From assembly GCA_026874595.1 (NCBI GenBank), contig CM049318.1, positions 41,024,456 to 41,088,455 of the forward strand: DNA of 64,000 bases, written 5' to 3'. Under the pieces are notes generated by a model that saw only the letters and a list, made by a program, of their open reading frames with translations, did not search any database and was not told the origin of the DNA. This DNA comes from Sipunculus nudus. Its lineage: Eukaryota; Annelida; Sipuncula; Golfingiida; Sipunculidae. This document shows positions 1 through 10,298 of the stretch, piece by piece; the first letter of the stretch is position 1, and each line of letters opens with the position of its first letter. The translations under genes were made by a program, and so were the position numbers.

Positions 1-3000
1 GAAAACTGCTTTAAAGCCCACACAATAGCCAGACATTCCTTTTCAACAGTTGGCCACACCTGTTCTTTTGGATTTAACCTCCTGCTTCTATAGGCAACTG
101 GGTGTTCCTTGCCAGATTCATCTTTCTGTGCTAACACAGCACCTATACCACGGTCTGATGCATCCACTTGCAATATGAAATCCTTTGTGTAATCCGGATT
201 TTGCAATACAGGTTCCTCTACCAGTTTGTCTTTTAATTCATTAAAAGCACGCTCACACTCTGCAGACCACTTTACTTTGTTAGGTTGATTCTTTCTAAGT
301 AGGTCAGTAAGTGGTGCAGCAACGCCTGAGAAATTTGGAATGAAGGCACGATAATAGTTTGCCAACCCAATGAATGAGCGAACCTGAGTTTTTGTGGCTG
401 GTTTGGGAAAATTCTTAACATCTTCAATCTTGCCGTGGGATGGTGTCACTTGCCCTTGTCCAACTACAAAGCCTAGATACTCTGTTCTGGACATCCCAAA
501 TTTACTTTTAGAAGGTTTTGCTGTTAGGCAAGCATCTTTCAGTCGTTGGAGCACTTCTCTGACATAAGTGACATGCTCATCCCAATTTTCACTGTGAATG
601 ATGATATCATCAATAAATGCTGACGCAAAAGGTAAGCCTTTCAAGGTTTTGTCCATCATGCGTTGGAAACATGCCGGGGCATTTTGAAGTCCAAACGGTA
701 AAGTGTTGAATTCAAAGAGTCCAAATGGTGTAATGAATGCAGACTTCTGTCTGGCATCATCATCCAAAGGTACCTGCCAATACCCCTTTGTCAGATCAAT
801 GGTGGTAATATACTTTGCCTGTCCGATATTATCAATAATTTCTTCTATCCGTGGCATTGGGTATGGGTCAAATAGGGTCTCAGCATTTAGCTTCCTGTAA
901 TCCACACATAGACGAATATTTTTGTCTTTCTTTGGTACCATAACTACCGGTGCAGCATATGGACTGTTTGATTCCTGTATAACACCTAACTCCTTCATTT
1001 CCTCTAGCTCCCTGTGTAGCTGTTCCCGTGCTGTTTGTGGAATAGGGTAAGCACGCTGTCTGATAGGTTCACTAGATTTTGTTTTGATCGAGAAGGTGGT
1101 ACCCATTGTCCGACCTGGCCTATTGGACATAACTCCTTGGAAGCTATCAACTAGTTGGTAAATTTGATCTCTTTGTTCAACCGTAAGTTCATCTCTAGTT
1201 GTTAGTTCATGACCCAAATCCTTAGCCAATGGCCACAAGTATTCGTTATCATCTTCCTCGGTCTGATCCTCACTATTAAGGACACAAAAGGATGTTTCTT
1301 TGGGTTTTGCCCATGACCTCAGCAAATTAATGTGAAATATCCGCTTTGGTTTGACTGATTTCTTTGTGTCTACTTCATAATCAACCGAGGATATCTTTCG
1401 CACAACTTTGTAAGGACCTTGCCATTTTGACAAGAACTTACTTGAAGATGAAGGTATTAACACCAACACTTCGTCATTTCGCTCAAAGCTCCGCTCTGAG
1501 GCCTTCTTATCATACCAAGTTTTCTGCTTGGTTTGCATTTCTTGTTTCTTTTGGTGGGCCAGTTCAGTGACCCATGCTAATTTCTCTTTGAGATCCAGAA
1601 CGTACTCCAAGAGGTTCTCTTCAGACTCAATGGAGTCTGTCCAGACTTCTTTCAATAGCTGAAGAGGACCACGAACTGGACACCCATAAACAAGCTCAAA
1701 CGGAGAGAAACCAGTGCTCTCACTGGGTACCTCTCGGTATGCAAAGAGTACATAAGGCACATACTCATCCCAGTCCTTTGCGCCTTTGTTCACAAGTTTA
1801 GACAACAAAGCTTTCAATGTGCCGTTGAAGCGTTCAACAAGGCCATTGCATTCAGGATGGTATGGACTGGTCTTCAATTTCTTAACTGTCAGTTTTGAAC
1901 ATAATTGTTCCATTAGCATTGAGGTGAAGTAAGTCCCTTGATCTGTGAGTATTTCACGAGGAATGCCCACACGACTAAAGAATTTCACCATTTCATTGGC
2001 AACCCGCTCAGTTTCCATTGATGGCATTGGTATGGCCTCTGGAAATCTGGTTGCATGATCAACTAACACTAGGACATACCTATTCTTATTGTTACTAAGT
2101 GGAAGTGGTCCAATGAAATCCATGCCAATTCTTGAGAATGGTTCACCAATCACTGGAGTCTGTACCAGCTTGGTACGTTCTGAAGCTTTTCTTTTTGCTG
2201 ACTTCTGGCATTCTGGACATGTCCTACAAAACTCTCTGACATCTCTAAATAACCCTGGCCAAAAGTAATGTTTTAATATTCTCTCTTGGGTTTTGGCTAC
2301 ACCAAGATGCCCAGCAAGTGGCACTGCATGAGACAGTTTCAAGACGGATTCTCTTAACTGCCTTGGTACCAAGACCTGATGCACAGGTTGTACGTCATCA
2401 GATGCTTGCCACTTCCTAAAAAGCATTCCCTCACGCTTATAATAGTACCAGGTCTTTGTTTTATCTTTTGTCGGCGTGCTTGCATTTCGCCATGCCTCTC
2501 CAAGAGTTTTGTCCTGCCTTTGTAATGTTGCTAGCTCACCTGGCTTAAGGTCAAATGGGCTTTGGATACCGGCTGCGTCATTTATTTCCTCATCTGATGT
2601 TTTACTACAGCCTCCTGAGTCCTGTTCTGACTCAGTCTTAATGGGACATGCCCCTGAGCTTAGGTCATTTGACTCCACTCCAGTAATTTCTTGATTCACC
2701 TCTGCCTTCTCCATTTCTTGTTCTTCTTTCTGTTTTTGACTCCTTGTTGTGACAAATACATTCCCACTAAGCGATGAACTGAATGGATCACTGTCAAGGT
2801 CATTTCCAATCAATACTGGAACTGGTGTATCCATGACCCCAACCTCCACCTCTTTAACTACTCCATTTATTTCTATAGCAACCTTAGCCAGTGGAATATT
2901 TTGTTTTGCCCCATTTGCCATCTGAACAACTGTTCTGTTTCCAGTGAAGGCCACCTTATTCAAGAGATCTGGGTGCACAAAGATCATCGAACTACCTGTA

Positions 3001-3005
3001 TCTCT
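1..3005 (-). CDS. pol: retrotransposon pol polyprotein (PR-INT-RT-RH), partial
   Basis: I checked this frame codon by codon: from 3005 down to position 3 there is no stop. In order it encodes the aspartic protease motif DTGSS (2988-3002), the integrase HHCC finger (about 2205-2345, with HAVPLAGH and CRTCPEC), and an integrase core. The core has D at 2118-2120 (GMDFIG), D at 1941-1943 (LTDQG) and E at 1833-1835 (LVERFNG), a D,D(35)E spacing. A GPY/F-type segment follows (about 1395-1430). RT comes next, with the PFGLQNAP region near 690 and the catalytic FIDD at 603-614, then RNase H with VDAS at 156-167. The frame continues past the left edge. A TAA at 3006-3008 separates it from gag in the same frame. 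Confidence 0.95.
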
Positions 3006-4132
3006 TTACATGATGGTTTCTACCCCATTAATTGTGCCATGGATAGTGTACCTTTGTGACAAACCTAACTGACTAGGATCCCGCTCACAGAATCCTGATA
3101 CGTTTCCCTTCCCTTTTTGTCTCTTCCTACAGTCTCTAGAAATATGACCAAACCCCCCACAGTTGTAACATTTAACCCGAGGCGTGGGTCGCCTGGATTG
3201 TGGTGGAAACGAAATGTCCATAGGTTTCCTTTCAATGGGTTTTTGGTTTTGCGCTTCATTTTTACCCCAACTCTTCCAATGCGCAGTTGCATATGCATCT
3301 GCATCCTCTGCCAATTCTTTTATTCCATCATACGACTTCTCTTTTAACCAAGCCCTCAATTCTTTTGGGGCTGACTCCATGAATTGTTCCCTAATCACGA
3401 CAGTTTTCATCTTATCTACATCGTCTGTCGCCTGCTGCCAGCCATCCAGCGGTCAAAGAGAAGTGTCAGTCGCACTGACCACTCTTTGTATGATTCATCC
3501 GATTGCTTCCGCTGGGTCCTGAATTCTTGTCTATAGGCCTCTGCCGTAAGCTCATACCTCTGAAGAACAGCTTCCTTCACTTTGTTATAATAACCCGAGT
3601 CTTCTAGAGATAATCGTGCGTAAGCCTCCAGTGCTTTCCCTGCCAACACGGCCGCAAGCCGTGGTGCCCAACATGATTGTGGCCACTGATTGGCTGTTGC
3701 CAGTTTCTCAAATGTGGCTAAAAATGTCTCCACATCCTCTCCTTCTTTATACTTTGGGAGTTTGGGTGCTTATCCCCCAATTATAGGTTCTCTTGGTCTC
3801 TCCTCATTTAAGGCTGCCTGCAGTCTAAGTCTTTCTAATTCATGTGCCATCTCTTCCCTTCTCTGTTCCCTCCTTCTCTCCTCTGCTTCTAACTCTGCCT
3901 GTCTTTCTTCTCTTTTTAACTCCATTTGAAGTTTCATTAATTCAATTTGCACCTGAACATTCCCATCGCTAGCTACTGCCCCAATGTGAGGCACCTCTTC
4001 AGTGTCCTCTTGATGTCGCCATAAGGCAGCCATCATTTGATCTTTGTCCATATCTAGGTACGGTATGTTTCTTTCTTTACACAACTCCTGAAGCTGGGCC
4101 ACATTTAAACGACTTAATTTTGGTAAGCCCAT
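3006..4132 (-). pseudogene. gag: retrotransposon gag, interrupted by a stop and a frameshift
   Basis: Three consecutive segments make one gag. Residues from 4132 begin MGLPKLSRLNVAQLQELC, a SAP-like helix pair, and are followed by a highly charged Glu/Arg coiled-coil stretch to 3773. An in-frame TAA at 3770-3772 interrupts the gene. The same frame resumes through a SCAN/retrotransposon-gag-like domain (3419-3769) and ends at a TAG (3416-3418). A shift of frame at about 3420-3435 then leads into the last part, which reads through 3410-3009 and carries a zinc knuckle CX2CX4HX4C (3129-3170, CYNCGGFGHISRDC). The last part ends at TAA 3006-3008, just before the protease motif in the same frame. 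That terminal stop may be a mutation or a gag-pol boundary; the other two breaks look like damage. Confidence 0.88.
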
Positions 4133-5791
4133 CTTTCTAGAAATTTCAGAAATTTACTGTAATGACCAATAATCCTGAATACAAGACAAATTAAAGAGTA
4201 TTGAAATAGACCCGACTAGAAATTTGAATGCTATTGCAGTTTTGCAGGCAATATAGAATATTTCAAATCATGACCTCAGTGACCTGGTAAATGGTATGAA
4301 TGACCTAGATGGAAATGATTAGTTTTCAAGGCAACAGTATCAAGAAAAAGATATGAGTGAACACATGAAAACAAGGCAGTATGATAGATGAAGTCAATTT
4401 AGACATAAGACAAGGCAACTGCATTATTTAGATTTGATGAATGAAGGTAGAAACTAATATTAGATATATAATTTCACACCAGTCATGAACAAGACAATCC
4501 AACTTTCTTTTTCTCGAATTTCTCTCCAAATAAAAAAAATATGCAGACACAATAAATGGAAAAAATGGCCTCATTCACACTCATCCCAATATAAATTTTG
4601 GTATTAAATTCTTTGCTACATTACTAGAAAATCAGAGTATGGATTATTGATAACAATTTTGGTTACAGTATATTAAACAAAAACAGAATCTTTTAAGTAC
4701 CTTTATGTTAATTTTTTGACCAGCAAAGTGTGAACAAATGGACTGCACTTACCTTTGTTTACTTCGGCTGTAGTATGTTAGCTAAATATATTGTCCTTCT
4801 GTTTATAACACAATATTTATTTCCAAATCCGCAGGTAACATTAAATAAAAAATGTTATGAAGTATCCATTTGATTTTTCAATTCAGTGTTGTTCCAATAA
4901 TCACTAATGTCATTTTATAAAATATCCATTTGATTGTTCAAATCAGTATTGTTCTAAATAGTCATTAATGTCATATCATAAAATATCCGTTTGATTATTC
5001 AAATTAGTATTGTGCCAACTAGTCATTAATGTTAAACAAATTAAATGACCACACCGAGAAAAATTATCTTCAGTATTCCAGTAATCTAATAACAACAGGC
5101 ATCCATGTAGGCGAGTAGGCTCCGATGATATTGTTTACAAGCAGCAGCAGATTACAGACAGTATCTTGGTGTACTGCTAACACAGTGACACCCTGGTCCA
5201 GGGACCAATTTATCAAAAGCTGACAAATCTGGTCAAACCAGACCTGTTGAAAAACAGCATGAAGCACAAACACCTTCACTGCTACACTATCAAGTGGCAC
5301 ATTCCTCCTCAGTACAATCAGGTCAAAGGAGACTTGTTGATGTTATGTGTACGGCTGTTACAGCTTCACAGCCACGCTACATATCATGCACATTCCATCT
5401 CAGTGCTGGCTGGACACAATGGCAAATTTTTTTTTTCTCTCATGTCCATTGTTCCCTTAATTACTGCGGCTTCCACACATTTTCCTTTAATTTTTCGACT
5501 CAACAGTTCTCTATTTATCTGGTTTATTTCCCAGTATTGTTCTCTTGGACAAACAAATCTTACTGTGCTCTCACAGCTTGATTGTCACCACACTTCACTT
5601 GCTGTATGCAGGCTTGCTATGTCCGGCAATACCACTCTGTGTTTTGTGAACACCCTAGTAGATTCACACTCTTTCAAGTGGATTTATAATCCATCACTAC
5701 TAAACTTTGCAAGTTTCTGGCTCACAGAAAACAAACAAACATTTCCTTAGTGGATTCCTTATTTTTCTTGACTTGGCCCTTATCACAATTT
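4133..5791 (-). other. long 5' leader of the Gypsy element
   Basis: About 1.66 kb lies between the primer binding site and the gag start. No convincing coding frame is present on either strand. It holds a short tandem array at 4853-5033. The length is unusual for a Gypsy leader and could include an insertion or a lost upstream reading frame. Confidence 0.55.
4853..5033. repeat. three tandem copies of an approximately 62-bp unit
   Basis: Each copy contains TATCCATTTGATT (third copy TATCCGTTTGATT), then a TTCAAATCAGTATTGT-like stretch and AGTCATTAATGT. Copies start near 4856, 4919 and 4979. They have drifted by several substitutions each. The array lies inside the retrotransposon leader. Confidence 0.8.
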
Positions 5792-5809
5792 ATCCTGCCG
5801 ACTGCGCCA
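5792..5809 (-). other. retrotransposon primer binding site
   Basis: On the minus strand this reads TGGCGCAGTCGGCAGGAT. It begins TGG, as expected for pairing with a tRNA 3' CCA end, and starts one base after a terminal ...CGTAACA. The primer tRNA was not identified. Confidence 0.75.
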
Positions 5810-5810
5810 A

Positions 5811-6230
5811 TGTTACGAACCACTGTTCGTCCAGCCAATAGCTGAGTGTTTTTTTGTGATTAAGATGTTCAACAAACCAACTGCACTCAGTGGTTGTCTA
5901 GAGCCAAGTACTTTATTATCTCAACTCACCCCCTCACACTGGGTATGAGTATCACTTAACATGTTTTTAGGCCACACCATACAAATTTAGTGACAGAAGG
6001 CAACGCCACATTAAATCCATAACAGGATTCAAATCCTAAAATATTTTCATCATACGTTGAATTGACCGGATGATTATTTGTGGAAAATTCACCTCATTTC
6101 ATACCAATGAATGAAAATTACTCATATATTTATTTCTAAATTGTCAAATTGAAATACAGACGGTGCAATCATACACACTGAAATCCTGAAATCCTGTCTT
6201 TGATGTGAAGGTCTACGCACCTGTTACGGT
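5811..6230 (-). repeat. 5' LTR of the Gypsy element (outer edge not resolved)
   Basis: The inner LTR edge is set by the primer binding site: the minus-strand LTR ends ...CGTAACA at 5811. A minus-strand AATAAA (5912-5917) about 100 bases before that end fits an LTR poly(A) signal. The partner LTR is outside the window, so the outer edge is only a guess and the end given is approximate. Confidence 0.4.
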
Positions 6231-7149
6231 TAAAAAATTAAACCCATCCCAGGTCACCTCAAGTACAAATCCACCCGCTTATAACGATCAAAGGCTCCTT
6301 TATAATGAAATACTAAAATGGCCCTATCAAGGGGACAGAACTCTTTAAATAAAATCTTTATAGTAAACCAGATAACCTAAAAAATTATGGATTTTTCCAT
6401 TGCGTTCCTTGAGTGTTTTCCTTATTAAATTCCACAATATTTTGGCAAAATCCGTTCCGGACTTTTACATGTTATTTTGCTGACAGACAAACGCGGGGTA
6501 ATTAATATATCTCGCCACCTGTTAGCACCGGCCATGAATAGTATTAAAACTAAACCTTGTGCAGGGAGGAAGATCGACAACTTGATGATTACCTTGACCT
6601 TTCAACGTGATGTATAGAAGTCACACTGAATTTACTCAGTCAATTTTAAAGTATAATTCTATAAAGTAGGTTCACGGTAATAAATAGAAGGTAGACAAAA
6701 TAATAAATTAATAATCGACAGATTTTTTTTCTTTTTATCCTAGAACTAGATCTTTCAACCAATTCCGACCACAATAATTATATGGTCCATAACATATAGG
6801 CTTTGGAGGGGTTTCGAAAGTTCGTGTGTGTGTTGCACCTCACAGGGTGCGAAAAATTTTGAAAAAAATCAAACATGAATTTTAATATAGTATTTGACTA
6901 TTTTCAAATTTAAATCACATGCTGTTCTACACATAAACTCTGCCAAATATTTAATTTACAGAATAGTGCTTGCAAAAATAATAATATTAATACTCTAATA
7001 TAGTCTTTTTTCAAAGCTTAAAAAAGTCACATTACAATACCATGTTTTTAATTTACTCAGAACCATAAGCGTGTATGATATGTAGGACGAAATAAGTAAA
7101 CTGAGAGACAACAGGATATATAATTTATTATTATTATTATTAGTATTAC

Positions 7150-7180
<31 letters not shown>

Positions 7181-8442
7181 ATGAACAATTTACACAAAAC
7201 ACTGAGCTGATTGAAAGCACATATAATTACACATTTAGCTATACACAAAATTGTTATCATCCAAAGCAGAACTCTCCATAAGGTTACCAGTTTAAATATT
7301 AAGCATACAAGTCTATTTCCTACCGTTCTTACAGAAATAATTTCCCTATATTTAATTCCCTCACCTCCAATATTACACAAAACTCACCTTTATTACTGAG
7401 CAAACTAATCTGAGAAATTAGAGTCGAAGTTCCAGTTGTTTTTCCGACAGGCATGTAGACTGAGAAGAAATAAAATGGATGTTCAATGCAAATCGATGGA
7501 ATTTGTATCATTACTCAAATAAAGGCGACACTGACTCTACTCATTAGACAAATAGTGCAACGGTGCCCCCCCCCCCCCCCCCCCCCCCCGTCCCTTAATC
7601 AATGCATAATAATAATGTTTGCATAATATCAAAATATGTATCTTATTTCATTTAATATGCCAACTGCAAACTGGTTCCATCCTTTATTGCATTGTACAGA
7701 AGCAAAAAAAAAAATCGAGAAAATTATACAAACCCCTTATATCGATTCACTCACATCAGATGGCGCTAGTGCATACCTGTTTCAACACTGCCGTTCACTT
7801 TTTATTATAGGCCTACATTGTAATTACATGAATTTAGTAATTTATCATTACGATTAATAGATTAGGAGCTTTATAGATTCTTCATGTGGTATAGTATTAT
7901 TAATAGTAAACGCAAGCTGAAACGTATTTTTATACTGTCCACTTGATGGTCTTGAGCCGTGTACTTGATCAGACACAGGGTTCAAAGTTCAAGATACATA
8001 TACACCCGAGCGACTGCGGTCCCCAGGTTCGCTGTGCAGCGTGATCACACAACCAGGACCGGGTGAGTAAACAGGCTCGCGCTTGCAGACCGAAAACCAC
8101 CTAAACATCCCGCAGACAGACTTTTTCATAGTGGCCACATCGTCCTGGAACCAAGTATACAATTTAAAAACCACAGTGTCCCCGTAGCTAAGAACTTTAC
8201 CACCATCCACCCCGGGCGACATCTACATTTATAGTCAGGGTGTAAAATTGGGCGACACCATAGACTGGTTCCCGTAATGCAGGTTTACTTATCATGATAA
8301 ACCATTAAAACAGGAGAGAACCAATCATGAGACACCGGCCCTACAAACAAACATCCACGTTCTATACTGAGGCTTAAATTTATTATCCTTGACATTCATA
8401 TATAAATCTTCTGAGAGAAGAATTAATTATGCTACAACACTA
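6231..8442. other. intergenic, AT-rich, no gene recognised
   Basis: No convincing coding region on either strand. It contains a TTA/TTG-type microsatellite at about 7125-7178 and a poly-C run at about 7566-7590. A 77-codon minus-strand open frame at 7989-8222 has no recognisable domain and lies in otherwise non-coding DNA. Confidence 0.6.
7125..7178. repeat. (TTA)n microsatellite
   Basis: An almost pure ATT/TTA trinucleotide run with two interruptions near 7141-7151. Confidence 0.9.
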
Positions 8443-8444
8443 TA

Positions 8445-8585
8445 AATCACGGTTCGTCGAATCGCTATTTGTGGGGTTATCATGCAAGAAAACAACCTTT
8501 AAAGACCTATATATAGTAGAAACGGCTTTATGGGCCATTTTCTTGCAATATAACCCTACAAATAGCGATTCGACCAACTGTGATT
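8445..8585. mobile_element. mariner-like MITE with TA target duplication
   Basis: The two ends are inverted copies over about 40 bp: the left arm from AATCACGGTTCGTCGAATCG, and the right arm ending CGATTCGACCAACTGTGATT. The inner parts of both arms include GAATCGCTATTTGT and a GCAAGAAAA stretch. TA dinucleotides flank both ends (8443-8444 and 8586-8587), fitting a Tc1/mariner-type target duplication. There is no coding capacity. Confidence 0.75.
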
Positions 8586-8587
8586 TA

Positions 8588-9950
8588 ATTCCGTTAATAT
8601 AACACTTTTAGTAGCCAAGGTCATCAAACGGCAACCGTTTTGTTTATCTTAAGTGCCGTGTTAGGGACTGATGTAACTGAAATGAGGATCGATTTATGAT
8701 GTCATCTATTTCAAAATTTAATATTAAGAATATCGCCACTTCTCTATATAAAAGGTAAATTATTCATATATCCCATCGGTTGATATTGGTATACATTTAA
8801 GTATGTTAAAAGAGTAAGGCCTACCTATCGGAAATAACTGTCTGTACTCTGCTGTGACCTAGCTGGTTACCAAGTGGCAGGGAGCCGTACGTGTGCCAGG
8901 GTTATGGTGTGGACAAGCCTACTCAGTCTTATTTGGTTGAGGTTTGATCCTGAACACCACAATGCCACGTTTAATATTTCTCAGTAAAATCATAAAGAAA
9001 CGCAACATGAGCCTTCGTTTGAATTAACAAATACTGAAGCCCTTATCTTTAACGTGATAATAATATATAATATATATTTAATATTTTAAATACATATTAA
9101 GGTTCATATATACATGTATATTTATTTAGAGAGAGAGAGAGAGGGAGAAAGAGAGAGAGAAAAAAACCTTGCAGCCGAATACTTGCAACCCCCCCTCCTG
9201 GCAACCCCCCACCCCTAACCCAATCCGGCAACTGCGATTTTAATCCGTAGTTTTGTGATAATAAATATATATTACACACGGTGAAGTAAAATGTGGGGGG
9301 GGGGGGGGCGGGGGGAGGTTTACAAGCATAAGTTTAAAAAAAATACATTTAGATAGAGCTTTATCCAATATATACCCATTTAAATGAAATTGCACATTTG
9401 TATATCACATTATTGAGCTTCATCCGATATTTTTTTCCCATCAAACATAAATTTCAATGCTGACTGGGAAATATAAAGTCTGAAAAATTTATTTTTGTTA
9501 ACATTTTTGATGTAACCTTATAAATACAGAGTTAAACATCAAACGCAATTTTGGTAATTATGATTACATAATTGGATTTTGAACACGTTTGCTTGACCAT
9601 TAATATGATTATATGTATGTTCTTGACCTTTATCAAGAATCCTTTCCCTCTTCATTTATTTGCACAGCCCCTCCCCCCCCCCCCCCCCCCCCCGTTCGTG
9701 CATGCGAAAAGAAGGCCTTTGTGTGATTCAGTAAATGTTTCATATGGCAGAGGTATTTAAGTTATATACCTATATATGAGTATAAATCGTATTCTCTCTT
9801 AACGCTTCATACCTTTCCCATCTCTAACCTCTCTTTCTATATCTATATGTGTGTTCATAATTGCTTAATTACTTTTACTTTTAAAATGCTAATCCTGCAA
9901 CATATACAGTGAAATGATAAACATGTAGTTGACTATATTGTTTGTTCACA
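8588..9950. other. intergenic DNA upstream of dehydrogenase 1
   Basis: No gene seen. It contains a GA-rich tract at about 9127-9162, a poly-G tract at about 9295-9317 and a poly-C tract at about 9670-9693. The promoter and any 5' untranslated exon of the downstream gene should lie here but cannot be placed. Confidence 0.5.
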
Positions 9951-9964
9951 GGGTTTCAGAAACA

Positions 9965-10298
9965 ATGGCTTTGTGTTGCGACTTCGCCGTTTGGGCGGTA
10001 GGACTATACATTATATATAAATTACTGGATTGGGTTATCCGGATCCCTAAAATCAACCGCCCCGATCTCAAATATGTCATGGTCACTGGGTGCGACACGG
10101 GGTTCGGTCACGAGATTGCCAAGCGATTGGATTCTCGGGGCGTCCACGTGATCGCTGCTTGCCTCACGGAAAAAGGCGAGACTGAGTTGAAGAAAGTGAC
10201 GTCACACCGCATGAAGACGATACATATGGATGTGTCCGACCCGGCAAGCGTCCGAAAAGCTTTTACTGAGGTCAGGGAGCACATACCAGAAGGAAAAG
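9965..10298 (+). CDS. dehydrogenase 1, coding exon 1
   Basis: Encodes the membrane anchor and the Rossmann glycine motif TGCDTGFG. It starts at MALCC. It ends ...GGAAAAG before GTATGC, with the next codon split 1/2. Length 334 nt matches exon 1 of the paralogue exactly. Confidence 0.93.

Larger units (their letters stand above)
1..5811 (-). mobile_element. Ty3/Gypsy LTR retrotransposon, Gmr1-like order, truncated by left edge
   Basis: On the minus strand the order is LTR edge near 5811, primer binding site, long leader, gag, then pol running off the window at position 1. Gag carries a CCHC knuckle. Pol carries an aspartic protease, integrase, reverse transcriptase and RNase H in that order. 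Integrase upstream of RT is the hallmark of Gmr1-like Ty3/Gypsy elements; ordinary Gypsy elements have it last. The pol frame is open for about 1001 codons while gag has a stop and a frameshift, so this copy is fairly young but probably non-autonomous. The 3' LTR lies outside the window. Confidence 0.93.

Noticed and set aside
7989-8222. 77-codon minus-strand frame starting MSPGVDGGKV
   Set aside because: No domain, no neighbouring exon, and codon use not distinctive; kept only as a note in the intergenic entry.
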